64,000 nt of DNA, from assembly GCF_000242615.2 (NCBI RefSeq), contig NZ_KI912269.1:230566-294565 (forward strand). The letters run 5' to 3'. The first letter of the stretch is position 1, and each line of letters starts with the position of its first letter. The position numbers and the translations under genes were made by a program. A model generated the notes under the pieces. It did not search any database. It was not told where the DNA came from and saw nothing but the letters and a program-made list of their open reading frames with translations. The stretch comes from Holophaga foetida DSM 6591. GTDB lineage: Bacteria > Acidobacteriota > Holophagae > Holophagales > Holophagaceae. Of this stretch, positions 50,191 through 59,970 are shown piece by piece.

Positions 50191-50596
50191 CCACCAGCAC
50201 ATCGCAGGGGGCGTGCTTGACAACCTTGATGGCGGTGCTGCCAAAAAGGATCCGCTCGAAGGCGGAATGTCCGACGTGGGCCACAACGATCAGGGTGTCG
50301 AGGTCGGCCTCGGCCACGATCTCTTCGGCGGGGCTTCCCCACTTCACCAGGGCGCTCGCCCCGGGATAGTCCTGGATGCATAGCCTCAACTGCTCCAAGG
50401 CATGGATCTCGATGGTGTCCAGCCAGGCCGGGTCCGGCAGGGCCATCTGGGCCTCGGGCAGCATGGGTGCCGGGGGCTGGAGGATGTGGATGGCCACCAT
50501 CGGGACCCCCAGACGGTTGGCCCACTCGTGGGCCTGCGCCAACGCGGTCTTGGAGGCCTCGGAGAAATCAACACCGACCAATATGCGCTTAACCAT
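50171..50596 (-). CDS. Universal stress protein (UspA family)
   Basis: Predicted 141 aa. The Usp fold is clear from ILVGVDFSEASKTALAQAHEWANRLG at the start and VVAHVGHSAFERILFGSTAI near the end, the latter close to the G-x2-G-x9-GS nucleotide-binding loop but with Ala in place of the first Gly, so ATP binding is plausible, not certain. Such proteins are induced in starvation and stress. Its stop overlaps the end of the convergent membrane protein gene. Confidence 0.92.
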   Translation of the reverse strand: MVKRILVGVDFSEASKTALAQAHEWANRLGVPMVAIHILQPPAPMLPEAQMALPDPAWLDTIEIHALEQLRLCIQDYPGASALVKWGSPAEEIVAEADLDTLIVVAHVGHSAFERILFGSTAIKVVKHAPCDVLVVRAPNS

Positions 50597-50659
50597 GGCT
50601 GGCTCCTTGTGGATTGGGGAACACCCCCAACATAGGGCCGGAATCGCCTTGAGCCAGCG

Positions 50660-51465
50660 TCAGTTGCCCAGATAGCTGAACCAGAACCTCACGCCCAGGG
50701 ATCGGCCTTCGAAGCCGTCCGGGAGACGGGGCAAGGGGTCGGAACGCTTGACCGCCAGGAGGGCGCCCTGATCGAGCGCGGCGTTCCCGCTGGGGATCTC
50801 CACCCGGATGCCCTCAAGGGAGCCGTCCCGACGGATACGGAAGTAGACCTGGACCCGCCCCTGGACATTGCTCAAGCGGTTCCAGTTGCCGGTGATGGTG
50901 TTCTGGACGTTCTGGAGATACCAGACGAAGGGGAAGTTGCCGTCCAGCTCCCCCACGAGGCCCGTACCGCCCTGGACACCGCCACTGGCCTTGAGACCCG
51001 GGACACCGCTGCCAATGCCGACCCCCCCGCCTCCCCCCTCTCCAGCAGCGCCGCGGGTGGCGTTGGGGTTGGGATTCCTGCCCTTGGCCGCCACGGGTGC
51101 GGTGCCGGTGGAGAGGGGATTGGGGTTGGTCCCCTTGGCCGGGTTGCGGGACCGGGTGCCCCAGGTATCCGGCGTGGGGCCACTGTGGGGCGCATCGGAC
51201 GTGGGCGCCACCTCCTCCACCCGGCGCTGGCGTTCCCCTTGGGTGCCCTCTTCCTGTGCTCCGGATCCACCCGAGACCCCGCCCACGCCGGGAAGACTGA
51301 CCCAAGTGACCTTGACCTCCGGGACACTCTCCGCACTGTGCCGAGCGCCAAGGACGAGAAGTCCCGCGACGAGCCCATGGAAGGCCAGACTCAAGCCCAG
51401 CCCCACAGGCCACCGCATCTGCCCGATGCGGGCGCGCTCGTGGAGAATGCTGGCGAGATCCTGGC

Positions 51466-51469
<4 letters not shown>
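50660..51469 (-). CDS. TonB/TolA-like energy transducer
   Basis: Predicted 269 aa. It has a short cytoplasmic tail, one transmembrane helix (about 23-43, LGLSLAFHGLVAGLLVLGA), a long Gly/Pro/Asn-rich periplasmic linker (about 70-185) and a TonB-like C-terminal domain (QVYFRIRRDGSLEGIRVEIP, ALLAVKRSDPLPRLP). It would carry proton-motive energy to the outer membrane. Its ATG overlaps the exbD/tolR stop (ATGA). The matching exbB/tolQ gene is not in the operon. Confidence 0.85.
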
Positions 51470-51891
<422 letters not shown>

Positions 51892-51914
51892 GTTGCCTCC
51901 GTTCAGAGAACAGT

Positions 51915-52541
51915 CTACCCCCGTCGGACGTAAGGGTTGCTTCGGGCCTCTCTCCCGATCGTGGTCATGGGCCCGTGCCCGGGCACCGCGAGGGTGGCAT
52001 CGTCCAGGGTGAAGAGCTCACGCTGGATGCTGGCCTCCAGCTGCTCCCAGTGACCTCCCATCAGGTCTGTGCGACCCACCCCCCCCTGGAAGAGACTGTC
52101 ACCGGTGAACACGATGGGACCCTGCTCCACCTCCCCCAGGAAGCAGCAGCCCCCTGGCGAATGGCCGGGCGTATGCAGCACCTTGAAGCCGAAGCGGGGC
52201 TCTCCCATCGGGAGGGGAAGCATATCGGGACGCTCCACGGAGGGCATCCCGAAGAGCCCGGTCTGCATATCCAGATCCACCAGGAGGAAGTTGTCGGCCT
52301 CGTGCAGGTAGGCTGGGCAGCCCCAGGCCGTCTGGAGAGCCTTGGTGGCGCCGATGTGATCGAAGTGCCCGTGGGTGTGAAGCAATTCCACCACCTGGAA
52401 GCCCAACTCCTTGACACGGCGGGCGATGCGGGCCGCATCCCCTCCGGGATCGATCACCACCCCCTTGGCCGCTGCGGGATCCCACACCAGGGAGCAGTTG
52501 ACGCCAAGGGCACCGGCGGGAAAGGTCTCGAACTTCAGCAT
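51915..52541 (-). CDS. MBL-fold metallohydrolase (glyoxalase II-like)
   Basis: Predicted 208 aa. The metal-binding HTHGHFDHIG motif, HTPGHSPGGCCF, TGDSLFQGGVGRTD and the C-terminal PGHGPMTTIGRE follow the beta-lactamase fold of small glyoxalase II/persulfide dioxygenase-like hydrolases. The reaction is probably thioester or persulfide hydrolysis, and a bacillithiol conjugate is a possibility given bshC-bshB1 here, but that is inference. The ATG at 52541 has GGAGG upstream. It heads a three-gene operon with tolR and tonB-like genes. Confidence 0.88.
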   Translation of the reverse strand: MLKFETFPAGALGVNCSLVWDPAAAKGVVIDPGGDAARIARRVKELGFQVVELLHTHGHFDHIGATKALQTAWGCPAYLHEADNFLLVDLDMQTGLFGMPSVERPDMLPLPMGEPRFGFKVLHTPGHSPGGCCFLGEVEQGPIVFTGDSLFQGGVGRTDLMGGHWEQLEASIQRELFTLDDATLAVPGHGPMTTIGREARSNPYVRRG

Positions 52542-53066
52542 GGAATCCTCCAACCCTTCCAATTTGACACAGCGGGCTGCTGGTTTCATTTCCTCGGCAC
52601 AAGAGGGTTCCGATCCGGGGCGCCTTCCGGGATGGGTTGAAATCACGAGTTTCAGATTGCTTCACCCAACGAAGGGGAAAAAGGTCAGCGATATCCATTG
52701 ATGGTCTGCCATAAAAGCATTTCTCGAATCATCAGTCCGTCCATCGTTGCCATCAGACGATTCCAATTCCATTTATGCCAGTTGCGGACCACCCGCCCCA
52801 GACCTTTCCTTGACAACCCGGATCGACCAGGAGGAGACTGTCCCCACAGTATCGATTCAGTTGAAAATTAAATATATCGTTGCAACCAAAGCACATCGCT
52901 TTGCGGTAATCGTTCCGCAACGCCATTTCATCATCAGGCCTGTGTATCTCCATCTGGTTCTGATGTGTCGAATCGCCTGGAATATCCGGGCCTTCGTGTC
53001 TTTGGCCACAGGGCACGCGTACGTGGAACAGGAACGCGGCCCTGTGTCTTCTGGAGTTTTTGGGCA
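52542..53066. other. Long upstream region of hydrogenase-like operon
   Basis: I see no gene. A locally AT-rich stretch (52858-52880) and a hairpin or operator, TTGCGG (52901-52906) with CCGCAA (52915-52920), lie about 150 bases before the first operon gene. These suggest a regulated promoter. A sigma-54 type -24/-12 pattern was searched for and not matched. Confidence 0.4.
52901..52920 (+). promoter_or_regulatory. TTGCGG-N8-CCGCAA inverted repeat
   Basis: This perfect 6-bp inverted repeat with an 8-base spacer sits in the upstream region of the seven-gene operon. It is a candidate operator; no known regulator site was recognised. Confidence 0.35.
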
Positions 53067-55022
53067 ATGGATCTGGCATTAATCCTTTCGGCCATGGGAT
53101 GTTGGTTGGCGGCTTCAGTCCTGGCCCTGACCCGGCTCCCGGGCGGAAGGCTCTATATCGGGCTCGGGCTTCTCGGGGCCGGCCTCGCCCTTGGAGGCGC
53201 CACCCACACCTTGATCCACGGTCAGGTCTCCCAGATGCAGTTCCAGTTCTGGGGTGCCGCGGTATGCCTGGAACTCGATGCCCTGTCCGCGGCCTTCATC
53301 CTGCCCCTCCAGGTGGTGGTGGGCCTGGGCTGCGTCTACGCCTCCACTTACTGGCCCGCCTCCACCCCCAGGACCGGCACCTTCGTCCGTTTCTTCTATG
53401 CCCTTCTGGCCACCGCACTCACCGCAGTCTTCATCTGCCGCCAGGGCATGATCTTCCTGGTGGCATGGGAGCTCATGGCGATCTCAGCCTTCTTCCTGGT
53501 GGGCACGGAGCACGAGCGCCCCGAGGTACGCCGCTCCAGCTGGATCTATCTGGTGTCCACCCATACGGGGACCCTGTGCCTCATCGCCCTGGTGGTGCTC
53601 CTGTTCCGGCACACCGGCAGCCTGCTTTGGAGCGGGATGCCAACACCGGGGACCCACGCGAACGCTGGCGAGATTGTCATCCTTCTGGTCGCCATCCTGG
53701 GCTTCACGTTCAAGGCTGGGGCCTTCCCCCTGCATTTCTGGCTGCCTGGGGCCCATGCCGGAGCCCCGAGCCATATCTCGGCGGTCCTATCCGCCGTCAT
53801 GCTGAAGAGCGGTGTCTACGGGATTCTCCGGATTTCGAGCCTGCTGCCACCGGTCCCCCACTTGGGGGGCATCCTCATGATCCTGGGGGGCATCACAGCC
53901 CTCTATGGGGTGGCCTGCGCTCTGGCCCAGCGAGATTACAAACGCCTGCTCGCCTACTCCAGCGTCGAAAACATCGGGATCATCTTCATGGGGATCGGGC
54001 TCGGCTGGACCGGACGCGCCCTTGGAAACCCTTGGCTGGCGGCCCTCGGCTTCGGCGGAGCGATCCTGCACGTCTGGAACCACGCCTTCTTCAAGAGCCT
54101 CCTCTTCTTCGGCGCGGGATCGGTGCTGCACGCCACGGGCACCCGGGAACTCCATGCCCTGGGCGGCCTGGGGAAGCGCATGCCCATCACCACCCTGGCC
54201 ATCCTCCCGGGAGTCATGGCCGTCAGCGCCCTGCCCCCCTTCAATGGCTTCGTGAGCGAATGGTTCCTCTACCGGGGCTTCTTCGCCTCCCTGCTCCACG
54301 ACAGCCCCTGGTGGGCGGTCCTGGCCATTTTCGCCCTGGCGCTCACCGGTGGCTTGGCGGGGGTGGCCTTTGCCAAATTCTTCGGATTCCTGTTCCTGGG
54401 GGAGCCCCACAGTGCTGCGGCCGAGCACGCCCACGACCCGGGTCCCTCCATGTGGGTGCCCATGGCCATCCTGGGGGCGATCTGCCTCTTCATGAGCCTG
54501 GGAAGCCCCCTGCTCCTGCCCCTGTTGGACCGGGTGGTGAGTGTGCTCGCCCCCGGCAGCCCTGAGCTGCTGGCTGCCGGCCTGGGCAGAGACCTCTCCT
54601 TCCTTTCCGGGATGTCGATCCTTCTGATTGCCATGGGAGCGGGGGCCTTCCTCTGGCTGCGCCGTTCGCACAGCGTTCCTGAACGGCCCGGGACCTGGGA
54701 TTGCGGCTATGCAGCCCCCACGGCCCGGATGCAGTACACCGCCGACTCATTCTCCGATGGCTGGTCCGCCCTCTTCCCGATGGTGAAGACCCGGGTGCGG
54801 AGGATACGGGCCATCTTCCCCGGGAGAACGACCTTCCACACCGGGTTCCAGGACGCGGTGGGAGATGCCTGGCTCGCCCCGCGCATCGATCGCCTCGCCA
54901 CACGGCTCCTGCGCTTCCGCAGGCTGCAGCGGGGCTACCTGTCGATCTACATCCTCTACATCCTCATCGCACTGGTGGCAGTCTTCCTATGGATGCTGGT
55001 GCGGCGGAGGCTCCTGGGATGA
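53067..55022 (+). CDS. HyfB/NuoL-like antiporter subunit (first copy)
   Basis: Predicted 651 aa, about 15 transmembrane helices of the Mrp/NuoL proton-pumping family. VAWELMAISAFFLVGTE holds the conserved membrane Glu; FKAGAFPLHFWLPGAHAGAP and HAFFKSLLFFGAGSVLHATG are family hallmarks. The C-terminal tail with TWDCGYAAPTARMQY is shared with the next gene. The start at 53067 is chosen because the hydrophobic N-terminus begins there and GGAG lies 9 bases upstream; longer frames add unlikely residues. The stop overlaps the next start as ATGA, opening a seven-gene operon. Confidence 0.92.
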   Translation: MDLALILSAMGCWLAASVLALTRLPGGRLYIGLGLLGAGLALGGATHTLIHGQVSQMQFQFWGAAVCLELDALSAAFILPLQVVVGLGCVYASTYWPASTPRTGTFVRFFYALLATALTAVFICRQGMIFLVAWELMAISAFFLVGTEHERPEVRRSSWIYLVSTHTGTLCLIALVVLLFRHTGSLLWSGMPTPGTHANAGEIVILLVAILGFTFKAGAFPLHFWLPGAHAGAPSHISAVLSAVMLKSGVYGILRISSLLPPVPHLGGILMILGGITALYGVACALAQRDYKRLLAYSSVENIGIIFMGIGLGWTGRALGNPWLAALGFGGAILHVWNHAFFKSLLFFGAGSVLHATGTRELHALGGLGKRMPITTLAILPGVMAVSALPPFNGFVSEWFLYRGFFASLLHDSPWWAVLAIFALALTGGLAGVAFAKFFGFLFLGEPHSAAAEHAHDPGPSMWVPMAILGAICLFMSLGSPLLLPLLDRVVSVLAPGSPELLAAGLGRDLSFLSGMSILLIAMGAGAFLWLRRSHSVPERPGTWDCGYAAPTARMQYTADSFSDGWSALFPMVKTRVRRIRAIFPGRTTFHTGFQDAVGDAWLAPRIDRLATRLLRFRRLQRGYLSIYILYILIALVAVFLWMLVRRRLLG

Positions 55023-56959
55023 TCCCCTATGGCTTGGCCCTCCTCCTGGTGGCGCTCTCCGGCATCCCGGGACTCTTCCTCCAGAAAGGAGGGGGGAGGA
55101 TTGCGGCGATCCTCCAGGGACTGGGCGCACTGGCAGGACTGACGGCCTCGCTCCACCTCCTTTGCGGTGGCCGACCGTGGACCCTCTCCCTTCCGGCCAC
55201 GCCCCTCGGCAGCGCGGGACTCCTGCACTTCGACGCCATTGCGGCCTTCTTCCTGATCCCGGTCCTGCTGGTCCCCGCCTGCGGAAGCCTGTTCGGCGTG
55301 GGTTACTGGAGGGACCGCGATGAGAATGCGAGCCGCCTGCATCTGCTGTATGGCTTGCTGACGGCCTTCCTCGCGCTGCTGGTGGCGGCCTCCCACGCCT
55401 TCACCTTCCTCCTGGGCTGGGAGGGGATGGCCATGGCGGCCTTCTTCCTGGTGATCACCGAGGACCGGAACCCCGAGACCCGGCGGGCGGGATGGATCTA
55501 CCTGGTGTCCACCCATACGGGAACCCTTTGCCTCCTGGGTGCCTTTGCGCTGGTATCAGCCGCCACCGGCAGTTTCGCCTTCTCCGCCTTCCCGGCGGGC
55601 CTCGCGGGGACCGGGAGGCTCACGGCGGCCTTCGTGCTCTTCCTGCTGGGATTCGGCTTCAAGATGGGCGCCTTCCCCCTGCACTTCTGGCTGCCTCCGG
55701 CCCATGCGGCCGCCCCCAGCCACGTCTCCGCCTTCATGTCCGGGGTGCTCATCAAGATGGGGGTTCTGGGCCTGGTGCGATTCCTGGCCTGGGTACCCGA
55801 CCCGCCGCTCTGGTGGGGCGGGGTGCTGGTGATCCTCGGAGCGCTCTCGGGGATCCTGGGAGTCGCCTTCGCCCTGGGGCAGCACAGCCTCAAGCGGCTT
55901 CTGGCCTACCACTCCATCGAGAACATCGGGATCATCCTGTTGGGCATCGGCATCGGCAGCATCGGAAAGAGCACTGGCCACCTGGAGATCATGGTGCTGG
56001 GCTATGGCGGGGGCCTGCTCCACGTGCTCAACCACAGCCTCTTCAAGGGGCTGCTCTTCCTCGCTGCGGGTTCCGTGGTGCACGCGACGGGCACCCAGAA
56101 CCTTGAGGAACTGGGAGGGCTTGCCCGTTCCATGCCCCGCACCTCGGCGGGCTTCCTGACCGGAGCCTGGGCCATCTGCGGGCTCCCGCCCCTGAACGGC
56201 TTCATCAGCGAATGGCTGATCTATCTCGCGGCCTTCCGGGGTCTGATCCTGACCCGTTCGCCCTGGCCGATCCTCACCCTCACGGCCCTGGCCATCATCG
56301 GGGCCCTGGCCCTGGCCTGCTTCTGCAAGGCCTTCGGCATCGTGTTCCTGGGGGAGCCGCGCTCCGAACACGCCACCCATGCCCACGAATCCCCCCGGAC
56401 CATGCTGGTGCCCATGGGAATCCTCGGCGGAGCCTGCATCCTGATCGGGCTCTTCTCCTTCCTGGGGCTTCCGGGCCTGGATCGCCTGGTGGCGGACCTG
56501 GCGGGCCAGCAGGTCCTGCCTGGGATCGGGGAACTGGCCCACCTCCCCGCGCTCAGCGTGCTCGCCATCCCCCTTCTGGGTCTTGCCTGTCTCCTCTGGA
56601 GATGGGCCCGCGCCATGCCCTCGGCCCGCCAAGTCCCCACCTGGGATTGCGGCTATGCCGCAGCCACTCCGAGGATGCAGTACACCGCCTCTTCCCTCGC
56701 CGATGGCCTGGTTTCGGGGATGAGGATCGTGCTCCTGCCGAAGGTCCGATGGCGGCGCATCCTGGCCATCTTCCCTTCGCCCCGGCGCTTCCACAGCCAC
56801 CTTCCGGACCCGGTGCTGGACCGGGTGGCCTCCCCGGGCCTGGATCTCCTGAGCCGCTTCCTGATCCTCTTCCGGATCCTGCAGCGGGGCTATCTGGCGG
56901 TCTACCTGCTCTACGTCATGCTCACCCTGATTTTTCTTCTTGTCTGGATGGTGGTCTGA
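55019..56959 (+). CDS. HyfB/NuoL-like antiporter subunit (second copy)
   Basis: Predicted 646 aa. It is a paralog of the preceding product, with LLGWEGMAMAAFFLVITED, FKMGAFPLHFWLPPAHAAAP and HSLFKGLLFLAAGSVVHATGTQ, and the same TWDCGY...RMQY tail. Having two full HyfB-like subunits in tandem suggests two ion-translocating modules, in addition to the HyfF-like one further on. The ATGA overlap with the first copy couples their translation; the third gene starts 3 bases after its stop. Confidence 0.92.
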   Translation: MIPYGLALLLVALSGIPGLFLQKGGGRIAAILQGLGALAGLTASLHLLCGGRPWTLSLPATPLGSAGLLHFDAIAAFFLIPVLLVPACGSLFGVGYWRDRDENASRLHLLYGLLTAFLALLVAASHAFTFLLGWEGMAMAAFFLVITEDRNPETRRAGWIYLVSTHTGTLCLLGAFALVSAATGSFAFSAFPAGLAGTGRLTAAFVLFLLGFGFKMGAFPLHFWLPPAHAAAPSHVSAFMSGVLIKMGVLGLVRFLAWVPDPPLWWGGVLVILGALSGILGVAFALGQHSLKRLLAYHSIENIGIILLGIGIGSIGKSTGHLEIMVLGYGGGLLHVLNHSLFKGLLFLAAGSVVHATGTQNLEELGGLARSMPRTSAGFLTGAWAICGLPPLNGFISEWLIYLAAFRGLILTRSPWPILTLTALAIIGALALACFCKAFGIVFLGEPRSEHATHAHESPRTMLVPMGILGGACILIGLFSFLGLPGLDRLVADLAGQQVLPGIGELAHLPALSVLAIPLLGLACLLWRWARAMPSARQVPTWDCGYAAATPRMQYTASSLADGLVSGMRIVLLPKVRWRRILAIFPSPRRFHSHLPDPVLDRVASPGLDLLSRFLILFRILQRGYLAVYLLYVMLTLIFLLVWMVV

Positions 56960-56962
56960 ACC

Positions 56963-57889
56963 ATGGAAGATATCCTGCCGATCCGCCTCGTTCACCTCCT
57001 GCTGCATGGGCTGACCGCACTCCTGGTCGCCCCCCTGATCCCGGGGCTGATCAACAAGGTCAAGGCCCTGGTGGCAGGACGCCAAGGCCCCAGGATCCTC
57101 CAGCTCTACTACGATCTGGCCAAGCTCATCCGGAAGCGGGCGGTCTTCAGCCGGACCACCACCTGGGTCTTCCTGCTGGGGCCCATTGCCACGGTGACCG
57201 TGGGCTGGGTCGCCGCCCTGATCGTGCCCTTCGGGCACTTCCCCGCCCCCATCCGCTTCGAGGGGGACGCCATCTTTTTCGCCTATCTCTTCGGGGTGGC
57301 GCGATTCCTGACGGTGCTTTCGGCCCTCGACACGGGCTCCAGCTTCGAAGGCATGGGGTCGGCCCGGGAGCTCACCTTCTCGGCCCTTGCGGAACCGGCG
57401 CTCTTCCTGGGCTTTGCAACCCTGGCCAAGTATTCCGGCAGCATCTCCCTTTCCGGCATGCTGGCTTCCCCTCAGTTCACCCTTTCCAGGGTCATGGCGC
57501 CCCACATCCTGGTGCTTACGGCCTGGTTCATCGTCTACCTCGCGGAGAACGCGCGCATCCCGGTGGACGACCCCAACACCCACCTGGAACTGACGATGAT
57601 CCACGAGGTCATGGTGCTGGATCATTCGGGACGCCCCTTCGCCCTGGTGCTCTATGGATCCAGCCTCAAGCTCCTGGTGCTCGGCGCACTGATCCTGGGT
57701 CCCTTCCTCCCCAGAACCCATTACTGGTGGCTGGACTGGGTGGCTTTCTTCGGAGCCCTGGCTGCGCTGGCCGTAGCCGTGGGCATCGTCGAAAGCATCA
57801 TGGCGAGGTTCCGGATGAACAAGGTGCCCCAGCTCCTCCTGGCCGCCGTGGTGGCCTCGGCCTTCGCCTTCACCCTCCTGTTTGCGTAG
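56963..57889 (+). CDS. HyfC/NuoH-like membrane subunit
   Basis: Predicted 308 aa with eight transmembrane helices. It corresponds to NuoH/HycD, which anchors the peripheral arm and forms the start of the proton path. GRQGPRILQLYYDLAKLIRK is the family's charged loop, and AENARIPVDDPNTHLELTMIHE is diagnostic for the hydrogenase-4/ech-type branch (DDP.THLELT). Its start follows the second antiporter-like gene by 3 bases; the next gene starts 9 bases on. Confidence 0.93.
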   Translation: MEDILPIRLVHLLLHGLTALLVAPLIPGLINKVKALVAGRQGPRILQLYYDLAKLIRKRAVFSRTTTWVFLLGPIATVTVGWVAALIVPFGHFPAPIRFEGDAIFFAYLFGVARFLTVLSALDTGSSFEGMGSARELTFSALAEPALFLGFATLAKYSGSISLSGMLASPQFTLSRVMAPHILVLTAWFIVYLAENARIPVDDPNTHLELTMIHEVMVLDHSGRPFALVLYGSSLKLLVLGALILGPFLPRTHYWWLDWVAFFGALAALAVAVGIVESIMARFRMNKVPQLLLAAVVASAFAFTLLFA

Positions 57890-57898
57890 GGGAACGCC

Positions 57899-58534
57899 AT
57901 GTTCTGTGATTTCCTGCTGGCTCTCGCATTCCTGACCAACTTCTCACTGGCGGTTTCCGGCCGCATCAACAAGGTGATCCAGATGGCCGTCTTCCAGGGC
58001 GTCCTCCTGGGCCTGATGCCCATCGCCATGGGACTGGGACGCCATTTCCACATCCTCCTGATGGCCCTGGCGGCCATCGTCGTGAAGGGGTGGCTGATCC
58101 CTTTCCTCTTCCGCCGGGCATTCAAGGAAGCCAAGATCCAGCGGGAGGTCGATCCCTATATCTCCTATCCGGCGTCGTTGATCCTCTGCGCCCTGGGGAC
58201 GGGACTCAGCCTGCTCATGGCGCAGCACCTGCCCCTGCCACCTGACACCCCCCACCCCCTGCTGCTGCCCGCATCCATGGCAACGCTCTTCACGGGCTGC
58301 CTGCTCCTGGTGTCCCGAAAGAAGGCCATTACACAGGTGGTGGGATACCTGGTGCTCGAAAACGGGATCTATCTCTTCGGCTTGCTGTTGGTGGAAGAAA
58401 TGCCCCTTCTGGTGGAGACGGGGATCCTCCTCGATCTCTTCGTGGGCATCTTCATCATGGGCATCGTGATCCACCACATCAGCGCAGCCTTTGATTCCAT
58501 GGACACCCACAACCTGTCCAAGCTGAAGGATTGA
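57899..58534 (+). CDS. HyfE/NuoK-like membrane subunit
   Basis: Predicted 211 aa with about six transmembrane helices. It combines NuoK-like features (VVGYLVLENGIYLFGLLL, with the membrane Glu) with an N-terminal hydrophobic region as in HyfE of hydrogenase 4. It lies between the NuoH-like and NuoN-like genes, the order seen in hyf operons. It ends 2 bases before the next ATG. Confidence 0.88.
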   Translation: MFCDFLLALAFLTNFSLAVSGRINKVIQMAVFQGVLLGLMPIAMGLGRHFHILLMALAAIVVKGWLIPFLFRRAFKEAKIQREVDPYISYPASLILCALGTGLSLLMAQHLPLPPDTPHPLLLPASMATLFTGCLLLVSRKKAITQVVGYLVLENGIYLFGLLLVEEMPLLVETGILLDLFVGIFIMGIVIHHISAAFDSMDTHNLSKLKD

Positions 58535-58536
58535 CC

Positions 58537-59970
58537 ATGGCCTGGTACCTCATCATCCTTCCCCTGCTGGCCGCCCTCATCGCCTACCTCATCCCCTCTG
58601 ACACCTGGCGCATCCGCCTGCTGCCCATCACCGCCGTCCTGGAATTCCTGGGAGTCCTCATCGCCCTGCGGGGGTGGGGCACGGCACCTCCCACTTCATG
58701 GCTGGCCCTGGATGCCCTGGGGGGCTGGGTGATGCTGATCATCAGCGCTGTTTTTATGATTTGTTCATTTTACGTGCCCGCCTACCTCGCCCTTCGCCCG
58801 GAACGGCCCCACAGGAAGTTCATCCTGTGCTTCCTGGGTTTCCTGAGCATGGCCTCGCTGGTGACCCAGGCCCGGCATCCAGGCCTGGTGTGGGTGGCCA
58901 TGGAGACCCTGACCCTGACCACGGCCCGCCTCATCTACTTCAACCACAATCCCCGCTCCGTGGAGGCCACCTGGAAGTACCTGATGATCGGCTCGGTCGG
59001 CATCGCCTTCGCACTCCTCGGGACCATGTTCATCGCCTACTCAGCCCATGTGGGCGGGGTGCGGGATCCTCTTGAGTATCAGAACCTGATGGGCAAGGCC
59101 CTCCAGCTCTCCAAGCCCTGGCTCAGGGCCGGGTTCGTGCTCACGCTCATCGGCTACGGCACCAAGATGGGCATCGCCCCGCTGCACACCTGGAAACCCG
59201 ATGCCTACAGCGAGACGCCCGGCGTGGTCGGAGCCCTCCTGGCGGGCGGCGTGACAAGCTGCGCCTTCCTCGCGCTGCTCAGGATCTACGCCATCCTTGC
59301 GGCGGCGGGGGAGATCCGCTTCGCCCAGGAACTGATGGTGGGCTTCGGCCTGCTCTCCATGGCCTGGGCCATGGTCTTCATGGTCCGCCAGGTCGACCTG
59401 AAGCGCATGCTGGCCTACTCCAGCGTCGAGCACATGGGAATCCTCATCTTCGGCATCGGCATCGGGGGCCTGGCGGCTCGCTTCGCCCTCTTCCACCTGG
59501 CCGCCAATGCCCTGGTGAAGAGCGTGCTGTTCCTGTCCGCAGGCAACATCCACCGCTGCTACGCCAGCAGACAGCTGCCCCACGTCACGGGCGTGATCCG
59601 GCGCACCCCCGTGTCGGGCTGGCTCCTCATCCTGGGCTTCCTCGCCATCACCGGCATGCCTCCCTTTGCGCCCTTCATCAGCGAGTTCAACATCGCGGCG
59701 GCGGCCCTTTCCGGAAAATCCCTCTGGTTGGGGGTGCTCTTCCTGGTGTTCCTGGGGGGCATCTTCCTGGCCATGAGCGATACGGTGCTCCAGATGGTCC
59801 TGGGCACCCCCAGCGCCCGCCGGGAGCGAACCCCCTACCGGGACACCGTCCCACTGACAGCCCCCCTGGTCGGAGCCCTGGTCCTGGCGCTGGTGCTGGG
59901 CGTCTGGCTGCCCAGGCCCCTGTCCGACATGCTCCATAACGCCGCAGCCAGGGTGGAGGGACAGCCATGA
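58537..59970 (+). CDS. HyfF/NuoN-like antiporter subunit
   Basis: Predicted 477 aa, a third proton-translocating antiporter-like subunit of the NuoM/NuoN type. MGIAPLHTWKPDAYSETPGVV and RMLAYSSVEHMGILIFGIGI are signatures of the HyfF branch, with the membrane Glu in VWVAMETLTLTTAR. ATG at 58537 has AAGGA upstream; a TTG two codons earlier is less likely. The stop overlaps the large-subunit ATG (ATGA). Confidence 0.92.
   Translation: MAWYLIILPLLAALIAYLIPSDTWRIRLLPITAVLEFLGVLIALRGWGTAPPTSWLALDALGGWVMLIISAVFMICSFYVPAYLALRPERPHRKFILCFLGFLSMASLVTQARHPGLVWVAMETLTLTTARLIYFNHNPRSVEATWKYLMIGSVGIAFALLGTMFIAYSAHVGGVRDPLEYQNLMGKALQLSKPWLRAGFVLTLIGYGTKMGIAPLHTWKPDAYSETPGVVGALLAGGVTSCAFLALLRIYAILAAAGEIRFAQELMVGFGLLSMAWAMVFMVRQVDLKRMLAYSSVEHMGILIFGIGIGGLAARFALFHLAANALVKSVLFLSAGNIHRCYASRQLPHVTGVIRRTPVSGWLLILGFLAITGMPPFAPFISEFNIAAAALSGKSLWLGVLFLVFLGGIFLAMSDTVLQMVLGTPSARRERTPYRDTVPLTAPLVGALVLALVLGVWLPRPLSDMLHNAAARVEGQP

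Noticed and set aside
52542..53066. Sigma-54 promoter before the hydrogenase-like operon
   Set aside because: A GG...GC pair near 53000 has the wrong spacing (11 rather than 10 bases).
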